From NCBI GenBank assembly GCA_902574685.1, contig CACGOO010000001.1, forward strand, positions 1 to 64,000: DNA of 64,000 nucleotides, read 5' to 3'. Below are positions 45,861 through 55,581 of the stretch, one piece after another; the stretch's first letter is position 1; each line of letters starts with the position of its first letter. The stretch is from an uncultured Pelagibacteraceae bacterium (GTDB taxonomy: Bacteria; Pseudomonadota; Alphaproteobacteria; Pelagibacterales; Pelagibacteraceae). The notes under the pieces are model-generated. The model searched no databases and was not told where the DNA came from. It was given only the letters and a program-made list of their open reading frames with translations. The position numbers and the translations under genes are program-made.

Positions 45861-45888
45861 TTGACGCACCTAATTCTTCAACTATAAG
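45861..45888 (+). promoter_or_regulatory. Predicted promoter of the S49 peptidase/glyQS operon
   Basis: TTGACG (45861-45866) and TATAAG (45883-45888) with a 16-base spacer lie 39 bases ahead of the ATG at 45927, in the 108-bp gap between divergent genes. A second AT-rich box, TATAAT, follows shortly after but lacks a good -35. Sequence-only call. Confidence 0.4.
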
Positions 45889-45926
45889 TAGCTTTATAAT
45901 TAAGTAAAATTTTTATAATCATTTGT

Positions 45927-46733
45927 ATGTTTTCATTTTTTAAAAAAAAAAAAATTGTTAGTCATTTAAGACTTACCGGTGTCATAGGAAATGTTGGAAA
46001 GTTTAAACAAGGAATAGAATATTCCTCTCAAGAAGAAATGATAAAAAAAGCTTTTACAGTAAAAAAAGCAGAGGCTGTTGCAATTTCAATTAATTCACCA
46101 GGTGGTTCACCTGTTCAATCACATCTAATATATAAATTTATTAGAGAACAATCTAAGAAAAACAAAAAAAAAGTAATAGTTTTTGCGGAAGATGTTGCTG
46201 CATCTGGAGGTTATCTAATTGCATGTGCAGGTGATGAGATTTATGCTAATGCAAGTTCTATAATAGGATCAATAGGAGTGATTTATTCTTCTTTTGGTTT
46301 CAAAGATTTAATTCAAAAAATTGGTGTTCAAAGAAGAGTTTATACAGCAGGAAAAAATAAAAGCACTCTAGACCCTTTTTTAGACGAGAAAGAAGAGGAT
46401 ATTCAAAGATTAAAAAATATTCAACTGGAACTTCACCAAGAATTTATTAATGTTGTAGAGGAAAGTAGATCAACAAAATTAAACAAAACTGATGTTGAGC
46501 TTTTTTCTGGAGAATTTTGGTCTGGCAAAACATCTTTAAAACTTGGTTTGATAGATGGAATAGGGAATGCAGAACAGATATTGAGGGAAAAATTTGGTGA
46601 AGATGTTGAAATTAAAAAATTTGAAAAGTCTAAAGGATGGCTTGCCAAAAAACTTTCGTCTTCAGAAGACCATGCGGATAAATTGATAAGTGTTTTAGAA
46701 GAAAGATCTATTTGGCAAAAATATGGTTTCTAA
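45927..46733 (+). CDS. S49 family serine peptidase (SppA/SohB-like)
   Basis: A 268-residue peptidase with no obvious N-terminal signal anchor beyond MFSFFKKKK. The nucleophile Ser is in [22 protein letters not shown] (about 87-108) and the general-base Lys in [15 protein letters not shown] (about 137-151), giving the Ser/Lys dyad of Spp[17 protein letters not shown] is the oxyanion strand. It probably clears signal or membrane peptides; it is shorter than E. coli SppA and resembles SohB-type half-length enzymes. It overlaps glyQ by 11 bases. Confidence 0.9.
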   Translation: MFSFFKKKKIVSHLRLTGVIGNVGKFKQGIEYSSQEEMIKKAFTVKKAEAVAISINSPGGSPVQSHLIYKFIREQSKKNKKKVIVFAEDVAASGGYLIACAGDEIYANASSIIGSIGVIYSSFGFKDLIQKIGVQRRVYTAGKNKSTLDPFLDEKEEDIQRLKNIQLELHQEFINVVEESRSTKLNKTDVELFSGEFWSGKTSLKLGLIDGIGNAEQILREKFGEDVEIKKFEKSKGWLAKKLSSSEDHADKLISVLEERSIWQKYGF

Positions 46734-47607
46734 AAAAAAAACAAAAAATCCAAAATCATTTATTTCTTTTCAGGATACAATTTTAAATCTTCAAAAGTAC
46801 TGGTCAAAAAAAGGTTGTGTTATTTTACAACCCTATGATTTAGAAGTTGGAGCAGGAACATTTCACCCAGCAACAACTCTAAGATCATTAGGTTCTAAAC
46901 CATGGAAAACAGCTTACGTTCAACCATCAAGAAGACCAACAGATGGAAGGTATGGAGAAAATCCTAATCGTTTGCAACACTACTATCAATTTCAAGTTTT
47001 AATAAAACCTTCACCAAAAGATATTAAAAAAATGTATCTTAATAGCCTTTCATCAATAGGTATTAAATACGAAGAACACGATATCAGATTTGTAGAAGAT
47101 GATTGGGAAAGTCCAACCTTAGGTGCTGCTGGTCTTGGATGGGAAGTATGGTGTGATGGTATGGAAGTCACTCAATTTACTTATTTTCAACAAATGGCAG
47201 GGATGGAATGCAATCCAATATCTGTTGAAATTACTTATGGTTTAGAGAGATTATGTATGTTTATTCAAGGTGAAAAGAATGTTTTTGATTTAATTTGGAA
47301 TGATGAGGGAGTTTCATACAGAGATGTTTTTCATCAAGCTGAAAAAGAATTTTCAGCCTATAATTTTGAGTATGCAAACACAGATAAATTATTTAAAATT
47401 TTTGATATGCTTGAAGAAGAAGCAAAATCATTAATTGAAAAGAAAATTTCTCTTCCAGCATATGACCAATGTTTAAAATCAAGTCATGTGTTCAATATTT
47501 TAGATGCTAGAGGAGTTATAAGTGTTGCTCAAAGAGCAGAATATATTGCAAGGATAAGAGATTTAACAAGAGAAATTGGAAAAATTTGGGTCGAAACACA
47601 TAATTAA
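46723..47607 (+). CDS. glyQ: Glycyl-tRNA synthetase alpha subunit
   Basis: A 294-residue class II catalytic subunit of the bacterial alpha2beta2 GlyRS. Motifs: [43 protein letters not shown] (about 14-56), [28 protein letters not shown] (motif 2), [15 protein letters not shown] and [14 protein letters not shown]. Canonical length. It begins inside the S49 peptidase stop region; glyS starts one base after its own stop. Confidence 0.98.
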   Translation: MVSKKKTKNPKSFISFQDTILNLQKYWSKKGCVILQPYDLEVGAGTFHPATTLRSLGSKPWKTAYVQPSRRPTDGRYGENPNRLQHYYQFQVLIKPSPKDIKKMYLNSLSSIGIKYEEHDIRFVEDDWESPTLGAAGLGWEVWCDGMEVTQFTYFQQMAGMECNPISVEITYGLERLCMFIQGEKNVFDLIWNDEGVSYRDVFHQAEKEFSAYNFEYANTDKLFKIFDMLEEEAKSLIEKKISLPAYDQCLKSSHVFNILDARGVISVAQRAEYIARIRDLTREIGKIWVETHN

Positions 47608-47608
47608 A

Positions 47609-49672
47609 ATGTCTGAATTTTTTCTTGAATTATTTAGTGAAGAAATGCCTTCCAGATTACAAATCAATGCCAGAAATAATTTAACACAAATTTTTAAAAA
47701 ATTTTTTGATGATAATGAGATTATAGTTAAAGGTAAAATAAATACTTATTCAACTCCAAATAGGCTCATTGTTCATATAAATAAGATATCTAAAGATGTA
47801 ATAAAAAAAGCAGAGGAAATTAGAGGACCTAATATAAATGCTCCACAAAAGGCTTTAGAAGGATTTTTAAAATCTAATAAAATAAGTAAAGAAAAAGTTT
47901 TTAAAAAAAACACTGAAAAAGGCATATTCTATTTCTACAACAAACCATCACAAAAAATAAAAACATTTGATTTATTAAAAGAAAATATTGCAAGTTTGCT
48001 TTTAAAAATTTCATGGAAAAAATCAATGAAATGGGGCAATCATAATTTGTATTGGGGAAGACCGTTAAAATCAATATTAGCTCTATTTGATAAAAAAATA
48101 ATTGAATTTAAATTAAACCATTTACAGAGTTCAAATAAATCTTTTACAGATAAAGATCTAGAAGATGAAGTAAAAAGTTTTGATAATTTTAAATCTTATA
48201 TAAAATTTTTTAAACAAAAAGGAGTAACAATTGACCAAAATAAAAGGAAAGAATTTATAATTAAAGAAATAAATAAGGCAACTAATCAAAAAAAAATTCA
48301 TATAAACGTTAATGAAAAACTTATAGACGAAATAATAAATATAGTTGAAAAACCAAAAATTTTAATTTGTGAGTTTAATAAGAAATTTTTAGAAATTCCA
48401 CAAGAAATACTCATTATAACAATGCAACATCACCAAAAATATTTTCCTACATTTGATAGTAAAAACAAAATAACAAATAATTTTATAGTTGTAGCAGATT
48501 GTAAGGACAAAAAAGGATTAGTTAAATTAGGTAATCAAAATGTTGTAGATGCAAGGTTGGCAGATGCAGAATTTTTTTGGAATAGAAATAAGTCTCAAAA
48601 TTTAGTTAAACAGGTATCTAGATTGAAGCAAATTAATTATTTTAAAGGATTGGGAAGTTATTTTGATAAAATACAAAGAGTAAGAAAACTTAGTGGAATA
48701 ATATCAGATGAACTTTTAATAAGCAAAGAAAAGATAGAAATTGCCTCCTCAATTTGCAAAGTAGATTTGATGTCAGATTTAGTTGCAGAGTTTCCCGAAT
48801 TACAAGGCGTGATGGGGGGATACTTTGCAAGAGAGCAAGGTTTTGATGAAGAAATAAGTTTAGCTATTTCAGAGCATTACTTACCAAGTGGCATTGATAG
48901 CAAAGTTCCAAAAAAACCATACAGCATAGCATTATCTTTAAGTGACAAAATAGATTCTTTAGTTGGATTTTTTGGAATTAATCTCAAACCAACTAGTTCA
49001 AAAGATCCTTATGCCTTAAGAAGAATGGCAATTAGTTTATTAAGGTTAATAATTGAAAATCAAAAAAAAATTAAATTAAGAGATCTAATAAATTATTCAA
49101 TAAATTTATACAAAGATCAAAATTATTCTTTTGACTCAAAATTGATAAATGATGAATTGGGAGATTTTATTTTAGATAGATTAAAAAATTATTTGAAAGA
49201 AAAAAATATTAGGTCGGATATTATTGAGTGCTCCACTAACTCATATGGAATAGATGATTTACTAAAAATTTTTAACAAATCATTAAATTTGAATAAAAAT
49301 ATTAAAAAAGATTTTGGTATTGATGTTATTGCAATTTATAAAAGATCTGCAAACATTTTAAATAGCGAAAGTAAATCAAAAATAGAAATTGTAGGTTCTG
49401 CCGATCCTGGTCTCTTTAAAAATGATTATGAAAAAAATCTTTATAAAAAAATACATACTATAAGAAAGTATTTTTCAAGCATAGGTAGAGACGAGGATTA
49501 TGATGAAAGTCTTAAAACGCTCTCAAGTGCTAAAATAGAGGTTAATGAGTTTTTTGATAATGTAATAGTTAATGATCAAGAAGAAATTATTAAAAAAAAC
49601 AGACTAGAACTTTTAAAAATGTTGTGTAAAAGCTTCGATAATTATTTTAACTTTTCTAAAATAGAAGCATAA
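47609..49672 (+). CDS. glyS: Glycyl-tRNA synthetase beta subunit
   Basis: A 687-residue subunit binding tRNA-Gly. It starts MSEFFLELFSEEMPSRLQ, the family hallmark; the track start at 47576 adds 11 residues inside glyQ and is not supported. RGPNINAPQKALEGFLKSNKI, QHHQKYFPTF, DARLADAEFFWNRNK and the GREEN-like segment PELQGVMGGYFAREQGFDEEI are visible. With GlyQ it charges tRNA-Gly. Confidence 0.97.
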   Translation: MSEFFLELFSEEMPSRLQINARNNLTQIFKKFFDDNEIIVKGKINTYSTPNRLIVHINKISKDVIKKAEEIRGPNINAPQKALEGFLKSNKISKEKVFKKNTEKGIFYFYNKPSQKIKTFDLLKENIASLLLKISWKKSMKWGNHNLYWGRPLKSILALFDKKIIEFKLNHLQSSNKSFTDKDLEDEVKSFDNFKSYIKFFKQKGVTIDQNKRKEFIIKEINKATNQKKIHINVNEKLIDEIINIVEKPKILICEFNKKFLEIPQEILIITMQHHQKYFPTFDSKNKITNNFIVVADCKDKKGLVKLGNQNVVDARLADAEFFWNRNKSQNLVKQVSRLKQINYFKGLGSYFDKIQRVRKLSGIISDELLISKEKIEIASSICKVDLMSDLVAEFPELQGVMGGYFAREQGFDEEISLAISEHYLPSGIDSKVPKKPYSIALSLSDKIDSLVGFFGINLKPTSSKDPYALRRMAISLLRLIIENQKKIKLRDLINYSINLYKDQNYSFDSKLINDELGDFILDRLKNYLKEKNIRSDIIECSTNSYGIDDLLKIFNKSLNLNKNIKKDFGIDVIAIYKRSANILNSESKSKIEIVGSADPGLFKNDYEKNLYKKIHTIRKYFSSIGRDEDYDESLKTLSSAKIEVNEFFDNVIVNDQEEIIKKNRLELLKMLCKSFDNYFNFSKIEA

Positions 49673-52342
49673 ATGCCAAAATTAGTATTTAATTTTAAAT
49701 CTAAAGACACGAAAAAAATAAAAAACCGAAAAAATATTTTAGGTGGCAAAGGTGCAAATTTATCAGAAATGGGAAGGATGGGTTTGCCGGTCCCACCTGG
49801 ATTTACGATTTCTACTGAAGTTTGTGATTTATTTTATAAAAATAAAAAGAAATTAAATCCTAAAATCATAAATGAAATAAATAAAGAATTAAAAAATATT
49901 GAAAAAGATTCTGGTAAAAAATTTGGAGATTTGAAAAATCCTTTATTGTTATCTGTAAGATCTGGCGCAAGAGTTTCCATGCCAGGAATGATGGATACTA
50001 TTTTAAATCTTGGACTAAATGACAAAACTGTGATTGCTTTAGCAAACAAAACATCAAATATGAGATTTGCAAAAGATAGCTATAGAAGATTTATACAAAT
50101 GTACGCAAATGTTGTTATGGGTGTTGAAAGTTATAATTTTGAAGAACTGATTGAAAATTATAAACTTACAAAAGGTGTTTTGTTAGATACTGATTTGAAT
50201 GAAGATGACTGGGATGGATTGATTAAAGACTTTAAAAATATTGTAAAAGAAAAAACCAAAAAAGATTTTCCTCAAAATATTAATGAACAATTACTAGGTG
50301 CAGTTAGTGCAGTCTTTTTGTCATGGGAGAGCAATAGAGCAAAGGTTTATAGAAAATTAAATCATATCCCATCAGAGTGGGGAACCGCGGTAAATGTTCA
50401 GTCCATGGTTTTTGGCAATATGGGTGATGATTGTGCGACAGGTGTTGTATTTACACGTAATCCATCCAATGGAATGAACGAAATCTATGGAGAATATTTA
50501 ATAAATGCTCAAGGAGAAGATGTTGTTGCGGGAACAAGGACGCCGCAACATATAACCAAGAAAGCAAGAAAGGATGCAAAAGAGACACTTCTTTCAATGG
50601 AAGAGTCTATGCCTAGAGTTTACGAAAATCTAAAAAATATTCTTATAAAACTAGAGAAACACTACAAAGATATGCAGGATGTAGAGTTCACAGTCGAAAA
50701 TAATAAGTTGTGGATGTTACAAACCAGATCAGGAAAAAGAACTGCAAAATCATCAGTCAAAATTGCTGTCGATATGGAAAGAGAAAAACTCATCACAAAA
50801 AAAGAGGCAGTGCTTAGAGTGCAACCAAATTCACTAGATACCTTGCTTCATCCAACCTTAGATGAAACAGCGTATTTAGAAGTAATAGCCAAAGGCCTTC
50901 CAGCTTCGCCAGGAGCAGCTAGTGGAAAAGTAGTTTTTACTTCTGATGAAGCTGAAAGATTAAATGGAATGATGCAAAATACAATCTTAGTAAGAGTAGA
51001 AACATCACCTGAAGATATCAATGGAATGCATGCGGCCAAAGGAATACTTACTGCAAGAGGAGGAATGACCAGTCACGCAGCAGTAGTTGCAAGAGGAATG
51101 GGTAGACCATGTGTATCTGGCTCAAGCGAAATAGAAATAGATTACCAAAATAAAATTTTTAAAACAAAAAATAATGAAATTAAAGAAGGTGATCTAATTA
51201 CAATTGATGGATCTACTGGTAGAATTATAAAAGGAGAAGTTAAAACTGTTAAACCCGAAATTTCGGGAGATTTTTCTAAACTTATGAGCTGGGCTGATAA
51301 ATTTAGAAAACTAAAAATTAGAACTAATTCTGAAACACCTCTTGATAGTAAAACTGCTAGAGAATTTGGTGCTGAGGGAATAGGTCTTTGTAGAACAGAA
51401 CATATGTTTTTTGATGAAGAGAGAATTTTATCTGTAAGAGAAATGATTTTATCAAAATCAAAAGAAGATAGGGCTAGTGCTTTAAAGAAATTACTTCCTT
51501 TTCAAAAAAAGGATTTTATTGATATCTTTAAAATTATGAATGGTCTACCTGTTACAGTTAGATTATTAGATCCACCACTTCATGAATTTTTACCAAAAAA
51601 TCAAAAAGAAATTAGCGATGTAGCAAATGCTTTAAATATCAAAAGTTCTGAATTAGAAGGCAGAATAACAGAACTACACGAACAAAATCCAATGCTCGGT
51701 CATAGAGGTTGTAGATTAGGTATATCGTTCCCTGAAATATATGAGATGCAGTGTACTGCGATTTTTCATGCATTAGTTGAATGTAAAAAACTAAACATAA
51801 AATCTATTACTCCAGAGATCATGATACCTTTGGTATCAACTGAAGCAGAAATAAAAATAATGAAAGATTTAGTAATTAGAGTTGCAAAAGAAGTTGAAAA
51901 TAAAACTAAAACAAAAGTAAATTTTTTAGTAGGTACAATGATTGAACTCCCAAGAGCAGCAATCAAAGCAGATGATATATCTAAACATGCAGAATTCTTT
52001 AGTTTTGGTACAAATGATTTAACACAAACAACTTTTGGAATTAGCAGAGATGATAGTGGTAAGTTTTTAAACGATTATATTGATAATAAAATTTTCGATG
52101 TTGATCCATTTGTTTCTATTGATGACGGGGTTGGGGATTTGATAGAAATGGCTACAAAAAAAGGTAGAAAAATTAACAAAAAAATTAAACTTGGTATATG
52201 TGGTGAACACGGAGGTGATCCTAAAAGTATCGATTTTTGTGCACGCGCAGGTTTAGATTATGTATCCTGTTCACCTTATAGAGTGCCTGTTGCAAGACTT
52301 GCTGCTGCTCAAGCCCAATTAAAAAAAAAGATTAAATTCTAG
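49673..52342 (+). CDS. ppdK: Pyruvate, phosphate dikinase
   Basis: Interconverts pyruvate + ATP + Pi and PEP + AMP + PPi. It has 889 residues, with the ATP-grasp N-terminal part (LGGKGANLSEMGRMGLPVPPGFTIS, about 23-47), the phosphohistidine swivel domain GGMTSHAAVVARGMGRPCVSG (about 463-483) and the C-terminal PEP/pyruvate barrel ending in ICGEHGGDPKSIDFCARAGLDYVSCSPYRVPVARLAAAQA. It starts directly after glyS. The stop interlocks with that of nadC over CTAG (52339-52342). Confidence 0.98.
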   Translation: MPKLVFNFKSKDTKKIKNRKNILGGKGANLSEMGRMGLPVPPGFTISTEVCDLFYKNKKKLNPKIINEINKELKNIEKDSGKKFGDLKNPLLLSVRSGARVSMPGMMDTILNLGLNDKTVIALANKTSNMRFAKDSYRRFIQMYANVVMGVESYNFEELIENYKLTKGVLLDTDLNEDDWDGLIKDFKNIVKEKTKKDFPQNINEQLLGAVSAVFLSWESNRAKVYRKLNHIPSEWGTAVNVQSMVFGNMGDDCATGVVFTRNPSNGMNEIYGEYLINAQGEDVVAGTRTPQHITKKARKDAKETLLSMEESMPRVYENLKNILIKLEKHYKDMQDVEFTVENNKLWMLQTRSGKRTAKSSVKIAVDMEREKLITKKEAVLRVQPNSLDTLLHPTLDETAYLEVIAKGLPASPGAASGKVVFTSDEAERLNGMMQNTILVRVETSPEDINGMHAAKGILTARGGMTSHAAVVARGMGRPCVSGSSEIEIDYQNKIFKTKNNEIKEGDLITIDGSTGRIIKGEVKTVKPEISGDFSKLMSWADKFRKLKIRTNSETPLDSKTAREFGAEGIGLCRTEHMFFDEERILSVREMILSKSKEDRASALKKLLPFQKKDFIDIFKIMNGLPVTVRLLDPPLHEFLPKNQKEISDVANALNIKSSELEGRITELHEQNPMLGHRGCRLGISFPEIYEMQCTAIFHALVECKKLNIKSITPEIMIPLVSTEAEIKIMKDLVIRVAKEVENKTKTKVNFLVGTMIELPRAAIKADDISKHAEFFSFGTNDLTQTTFGISRDDSGKFLNDYIDNKIFDVDPFVSIDDGVGDLIEMATKKGRKINKKIKLGICGEHGGDPKSIDFCARAGLDYVSCSPYRVPVARLAAAQAQLKKKIKF

Positions 52343-53175
52343 ATTTCCAATTTCAAGTCTAACGCATTCATTGAGTGAGTTAATGATCCTATAGAAATTC
52401 TATCTACACCAGTAGAGGAAACCTTTCTGACATTCTTTATGTTAATTCCTCCTGATGCTTCAGTCTCATAAAATTTTCTTGACATTTTGACTGCTTTTTT
52501 TAAATTTTTTGAATTCATATTATCTAATAGTATTCTATCAAATTTTAAACCCAATACTCTTTTTAACTGAGATAAATTATCAACTTCTACTGTAATTTTT
52601 TTTCTTCCCTTCTTTTTGATGGCTCTTTGAATTAATTTTTCGAAATTTTTTTCAGAACTTATATGATTATCTTTTATTAAGTATTCATCGCTTAAGTTAA
52701 ATCTGTGGTTTGTTCCTCCACCTAATTTAACAGCATATTTTTGAATTACTCTAAGGTTAGGGATCGTTTTTCTAGTGCAGCATATTTTAGTTTTATTTCT
52801 AACCTTTTTTACAAACATATTTGTTTTAGTTGCTATTCCAGAAATATGAGAAACAAAGTTTAATGCTACTCTCTCGCCAGTTAAAATATTTTTTAGGTCA
52901 CCATCAATAGTCGCAACTACCTCGCCTTTTTTAATTTGTGATCCATCTTTTTTTTTATTTTTAAAATTTATTTTATTATCAACTAATTTAAATGTTTCTT
53001 TAGCAAATTCTATACCACCTAAAATTCCATTTTGGTTGCATATCATTTTAACTTTCTTTTTAATATTTTTATTAATCAATTCTGATGTAATATCGCCTGA
53101 TGGATATAAGTCCTCATTCAAAGCTAATTTACATGAAGATTTTATAAAATTTTTACTTAATTGAATTTTAGACAC
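52339..53175 (-). CDS. nadC: Nicotinate-nucleotide pyrophosphorylase (quinolinate phosphoribosyltransferase)
   Basis: Forms nicotinate mononucleotide from quinolinate and PRPP. 278 residues with LNEDLYPSGDITSELI (about 18-33), ALNFVSHISGIAT (about 103-115), CTRKTIPNLRVIQKYAVKLGGGTNHRFNLSDEYLIKDNHI (about 132-171) and TGVDRISIGSLTHS near the end. It stands five bases downstream of nadA, without nadB between. Confidence 0.97.
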   Translation of the reverse strand: MSKIQLSKNFIKSSCKLALNEDLYPSGDITSELINKNIKKKVKMICNQNGILGGIEFAKETFKLVDNKINFKNKKKDGSQIKKGEVVATIDGDLKNILTGERVALNFVSHISGIATKTNMFVKKVRNKTKICCTRKTIPNLRVIQKYAVKLGGGTNHRFNLSDEYLIKDNHISSEKNFEKLIQRAIKKKGRKKITVEVDNLSQLKRVLGLKFDRILLDNMNSKNLKKAVKMSRKFYETEASGGINIKNVRKVSSTGVDRISIGSLTHSMNALDLKLEI

Positions 53176-53180
53176 AGATT

Positions 53181-54170
53181 TTATCTGCCTATTTCTGCCA
53201 TTCTCTCTACAGATTTTCTTGCTTTTTGAATTGTCTCATTGTCCATAATTAATTCGTTAGTTTCATTTTCTAAACAATCTAATATTTTAGGTAAAGTAAT
53301 TCTTTTCATATGAGGACAAAGATTACATGGTCTAATAAATTCAACATTTGGATTATCAATTTGGACATTGTCACTCATCGAGCATTCTGTAACCATCATA
53401 ACCTTTTCTGGTTGATTATCTCTCACATATTTAATCATTCCACTTGTAGAACCTGCAAAATCAGATGCTTGTATTACATCAGGAGGACATTCAGGATGTG
53501 CTATTATTTTTATGCCTGGGTTAGCTTTTCTAATATCATTAATCTCTTGATCATTGAATTGTTCATGCACTTCGCAAGTTCCCTTCCAAGAAATAATTTC
53601 TATATCAGTTTGTGATGCCACATATTTTGCTAAAAAATCATCAGGTAAAAATATTACTTTTTTTACTCCTAATGACTCTACAATTTTTACCGCATTTGCA
53701 GATGTACAGCAAACATCAGTTTCGGCTTTAACATCAGCCGATGTATTCACATACGAGACCACTGGAACACCAGGATATTGTTTTTTTAGATTTCTAACAT
53801 CATCACCTGTTATAGATGAAGATAATGAGCAGCCTGCTTTCATATCTGGTAGTAAAACTTTTTTTTCAGGACTCATTAGTTTTGCAGTTTCAGCCATAAA
53901 ATGAACACCACACATTACAATTATATCTGCTTTTGTTTTTGCAGCCTCTACTGCTAACGCTAAAGAGTCTGCAGAAAAATCTGAAATACCGTGATAAATT
54001 TCTGGTGTTTGATAATTGTGAGCAAGAATTACTGCGTTCTTCTCTTTTTTTAATTTATTAATTTTATAAATGTATGGTGCATGTGTAGCCCATTCTATCT
54101 CTGGAATTTTTTTTGATACTTTGTCGTAGATTAAGCTTGTTGCTTTTTTTATTTCACTAGTAAATTCCAT
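53181..54170 (-). CDS. nadA: Quinolinate synthase A
   Basis: 4Fe-4S enzyme condensing iminoaspartate with DHAP to quinolinate. 329 residues; VILAHNYQTPEIYHGISDFSADSLALA (about 47-73), MCGVHFMAETAKLMSPEKKVLLPDMKAGCSLSSSI (about 90-124) and VEFIRPCNLCPHMKRI near residue 285 hold the three conserved cysteines and catalytic residues. Upstream is tRNA-Leu in the opposite direction. NadB, which normally feeds it, is not adjacent. Confidence 0.97.
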   Translation of the reverse strand: MEFTSEIKKATSLIYDKVSKKIPEIEWATHAPYIYKINKLKKEKNAVILAHNYQTPEIYHGISDFSADSLALAVEAAKTKADIIVMCGVHFMAETAKLMSPEKKVLLPDMKAGCSLSSSITGDDVRNLKKQYPGVPVVSYVNTSADVKAETDVCCTSANAVKIVESLGVKKVIFLPDDFLAKYVASQTDIEIISWKGTCEVHEQFNDQEINDIRKANPGIKIIAHPECPPDVIQASDFAGSTSGMIKYVRDNQPEKVMMVTECSMSDNVQIDNPNVEFIRPCNLCPHMKRITLPKILDCLENETNELIMDNETIQKARKSVERMAEIGR

Positions 54171-54187
54171 AAAAAAAACTTATCAAC

Positions 54188-54215
54188 TTGAATTAGAATT
54201 GTCATTCATTTAATC
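54188..54215 (+). promoter_or_regulatory. Possible promoter of tRNA-Leu
   Basis: TTGAAT (54188-54193) and TTAATC (54210-54215) with a 16-base spacer place a start near 54222, seven bases before the mature tRNA 5' end. The -10 box is weak. Confidence 0.3.
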
Positions 54216-54217
54216 TG

Positions 54218-54232
54218 CCGCATAACATGCGG
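54218..54232 (+). repeat. Inverted repeat overlapping tRNA-Leu 5' end
   Basis: CCGCAT-AAC-ATGCGG is a perfect 6-bp hairpin; its right arm contains the first four bases of the tRNA (GCGG). In a precursor transcript it would compete with the acceptor stem. Confidence 0.6.
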
Positions 54233-54314
54233 TCATGCTGAAACTGGTAGACAGGCACGGTTGAGGGCCGTGTGGGCCTAGCCCATGAGAGTTCGAGTCT
54301 CTCTGACCGCACCA
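54229..54314 (+). tRNA. tRNA-Leu (GAG)
   Basis: An 86-nt class II tRNA with acceptor GCGGTCA/TGACCGC, anticodon arm CACGG-TTGAGGG-CCGTG (anticodon GAG, reading CUU/CUC), the long variable arm TGGGCCTAGCCCA and T arm GTTCGAGTCTC, ending in an encoded CCA. Confidence 0.97.
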
Positions 54315-54332
54315 AAGGCAAATATTTATAAA

Positions 54333-54588
54333 GGGGCGTTCTGTTGCCAGGTGCCCCAAACCCCGTAACTTAATTAATAATATAATTAAGCTGCAAGTGC
54401 GTAACTTTCGTTAGCATTTATAAATTAGCCCTTCACGGTGGAACAATACCGAACGAAAGAATAACTTTTAGTCATCCGTCGATCCTAATTCACCCCCATA
54501 AGTTGAAAATGGTGGAGGTGGTGGGTACTGCCCCCACGTCCGTAATGGTTATTACGAAATTCGTTTATCGTCATAGTTGGAAAACCAA
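54333..54588 (-). ncRNA. ssrA: Transfer-messenger RNA, circularly permuted two-piece form
   Basis: Read on the minus strand, the acceptor piece comes first and ends CACCTCC-A-CCA (54520-54510). About 12 bases later the coding piece begins GGGGGTG (54497-54491) with the tmRNA box GGATCGACGG. These two ends pair as an acceptor stem with a G3:U70 wobble, the alanine identity element. The tag frame GCT AAC GAA AGT TAC GCA CTT GCA GCT TAA (54415-54386) encodes ANESYALAA. The T arm is GTGGG-GGCAGTA-CCCAC. The coding piece ends near a GGGGC/GCCCC hairpin. It rescues stalled ribosomes. The 5' boundary of the acceptor piece is approximate. Confidence 0.95.
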
Positions 54589-54595
54589 CATTAAT

Positions 54596-54623
54596 AATAT
54601 AAAACCAATTTCAACAGATTCAA
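54596..54623 (-). promoter_or_regulatory. Predicted promoter of ssrA
   Basis: On the minus strand TTGAAT (54623-54618) and TATATT (54601-54596) are 16 bases apart, pointing to a start near 54589. This lies within the 46-base gap shared with the divergent thyX. Confidence 0.45.
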
Positions 54624-54633
54624 TAAATTATTC

Positions 54634-55581
54634 ATGAAGTTAACCGAAGATCAAATAAAAGAAATAAAAGATCAGCAATCTCAGCAAAATTCAACAAAAA
54701 GAGTAACAGCTCCAGAACTTGAAAAAATTCTGTACGATGCAATTCCAATATTAGACCATGGTTTTATAAGAGTTGTTGACTATATGGGTGATGATAGCTC
54801 TGTAGTTCAATCAGCTAGAGTTTCTTATGGAAAAGGCACAAAAAAAGTTTCAACAGATTCTGGTTTAATTAAATATTTAATGAGGCATTGGCATAGTACT
54901 CCTTTTGAGATGTGTGAAATAAAATATCATGTAAAGCTACCTATATTTATAGCAAGACAATGGATTAGACACAGAACTGCAAATGTAAATGAATACTCTG
55001 CAAGATACTCAATTTTAGATAAAGAATTTTATCTACCTGAGCCACAACATCTTGCTGCTCAATCACAAAGTAATAGACAAGGCAGGGGAGATATTTTAGA
55101 TGGAGAAAAAGCAAAAAAAGTTTTGAATTTATTAAAAGGAGATGCTGAACAAACTTATAATAATTATGAAACTATGCTTAATGAAAGATATGATGGGTCA
55201 ACTATAGACGAGAATGCTGTGGGTTTAGCAAGAGAGCTTGCTAGAATGAACTTAACATTAAATACTTACACTCAATGGTATTGGAAAACAGATTTATTAA
55301 ATCTGATGAATTTTTTGAGGCTCAGAGCAGATCATCATGCACAATTTGAAATAAGAGCTTATGCAGATGCTATGCTTGATACTGTAAAAAAATGGGTACC
55401 AATAACTTATGAAGCCTTTATGGATTATAGGGTTGGTGGAACAGAAGTTTCGGCAAAAGGAAAAGTTATTATTCAAAAACTTATAAAAGGTGAAAATATT
55501 TCTATCGATGATACAGGTTTATCAAAAAGAGAATGGAATGAACTTATGGAAGCATTTGATCTTAAAGATAAATTGATTTAA
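54634..55581 (+). CDS. thyX: Flavin-dependent thymidylate synthase ThyX
   Basis: Makes dTMP from dUMP with FAD, NADPH and methylene-THF. 315 residues. The ThyX motif [15 protein letters not shown] is at about 113-127, preceded by [28 protein letters not shown] (about 87-114), and [25 protein letters not shown] near residue 228-252. It replaces ThyA, as often in SAR11. It is divergent from ssrA, and its 3' end overlaps the convergent mrp gene by 20 bases. Confidence 0.97.
   Translation: MKLTEDQIKEIKDQQSQQNSTKRVTAPELEKILYDAIPILDHGFIRVVDYMGDDSSVVQSARVSYGKGTKKVSTDSGLIKYLMRHWHSTPFEMCEIKYHVKLPIFIARQWIRHRTANVNEYSARYSILDKEFYLPEPQHLAAQSQSNRQGRGDILDGEKAKKVLNLLKGDAEQTYNNYETMLNERYDGSTIDENAVGLARELARMNLTLNTYTQWYWKTDLLNLMNFLRLRADHHAQFEIRAYADAMLDTVKKWVPITYEAFMDYRVGGTEVSAKGKVIIQKLIKGENISIDDTGLSKREWNELMEAFDLKDKLI

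Noticed and set aside
53310-53904. Plus-strand ORFs inside nadA (53310-53615, 53554-53904)
   Set aside because: Antisense to conserved nadA; compositions look like reversed coding sequence. Similar shadows at 29315, 27704, 59379, 34087 and 16584 were dropped for the same reason.
54315-54633. Plus-strand structured RNA or riboswitch leader for thyX
   Set aside because: At first read as a conserved thyX leader. On the minus strand the same bases give the tmRNA tag, acceptor ends and GGATCGACGG box, which explains the conservation.
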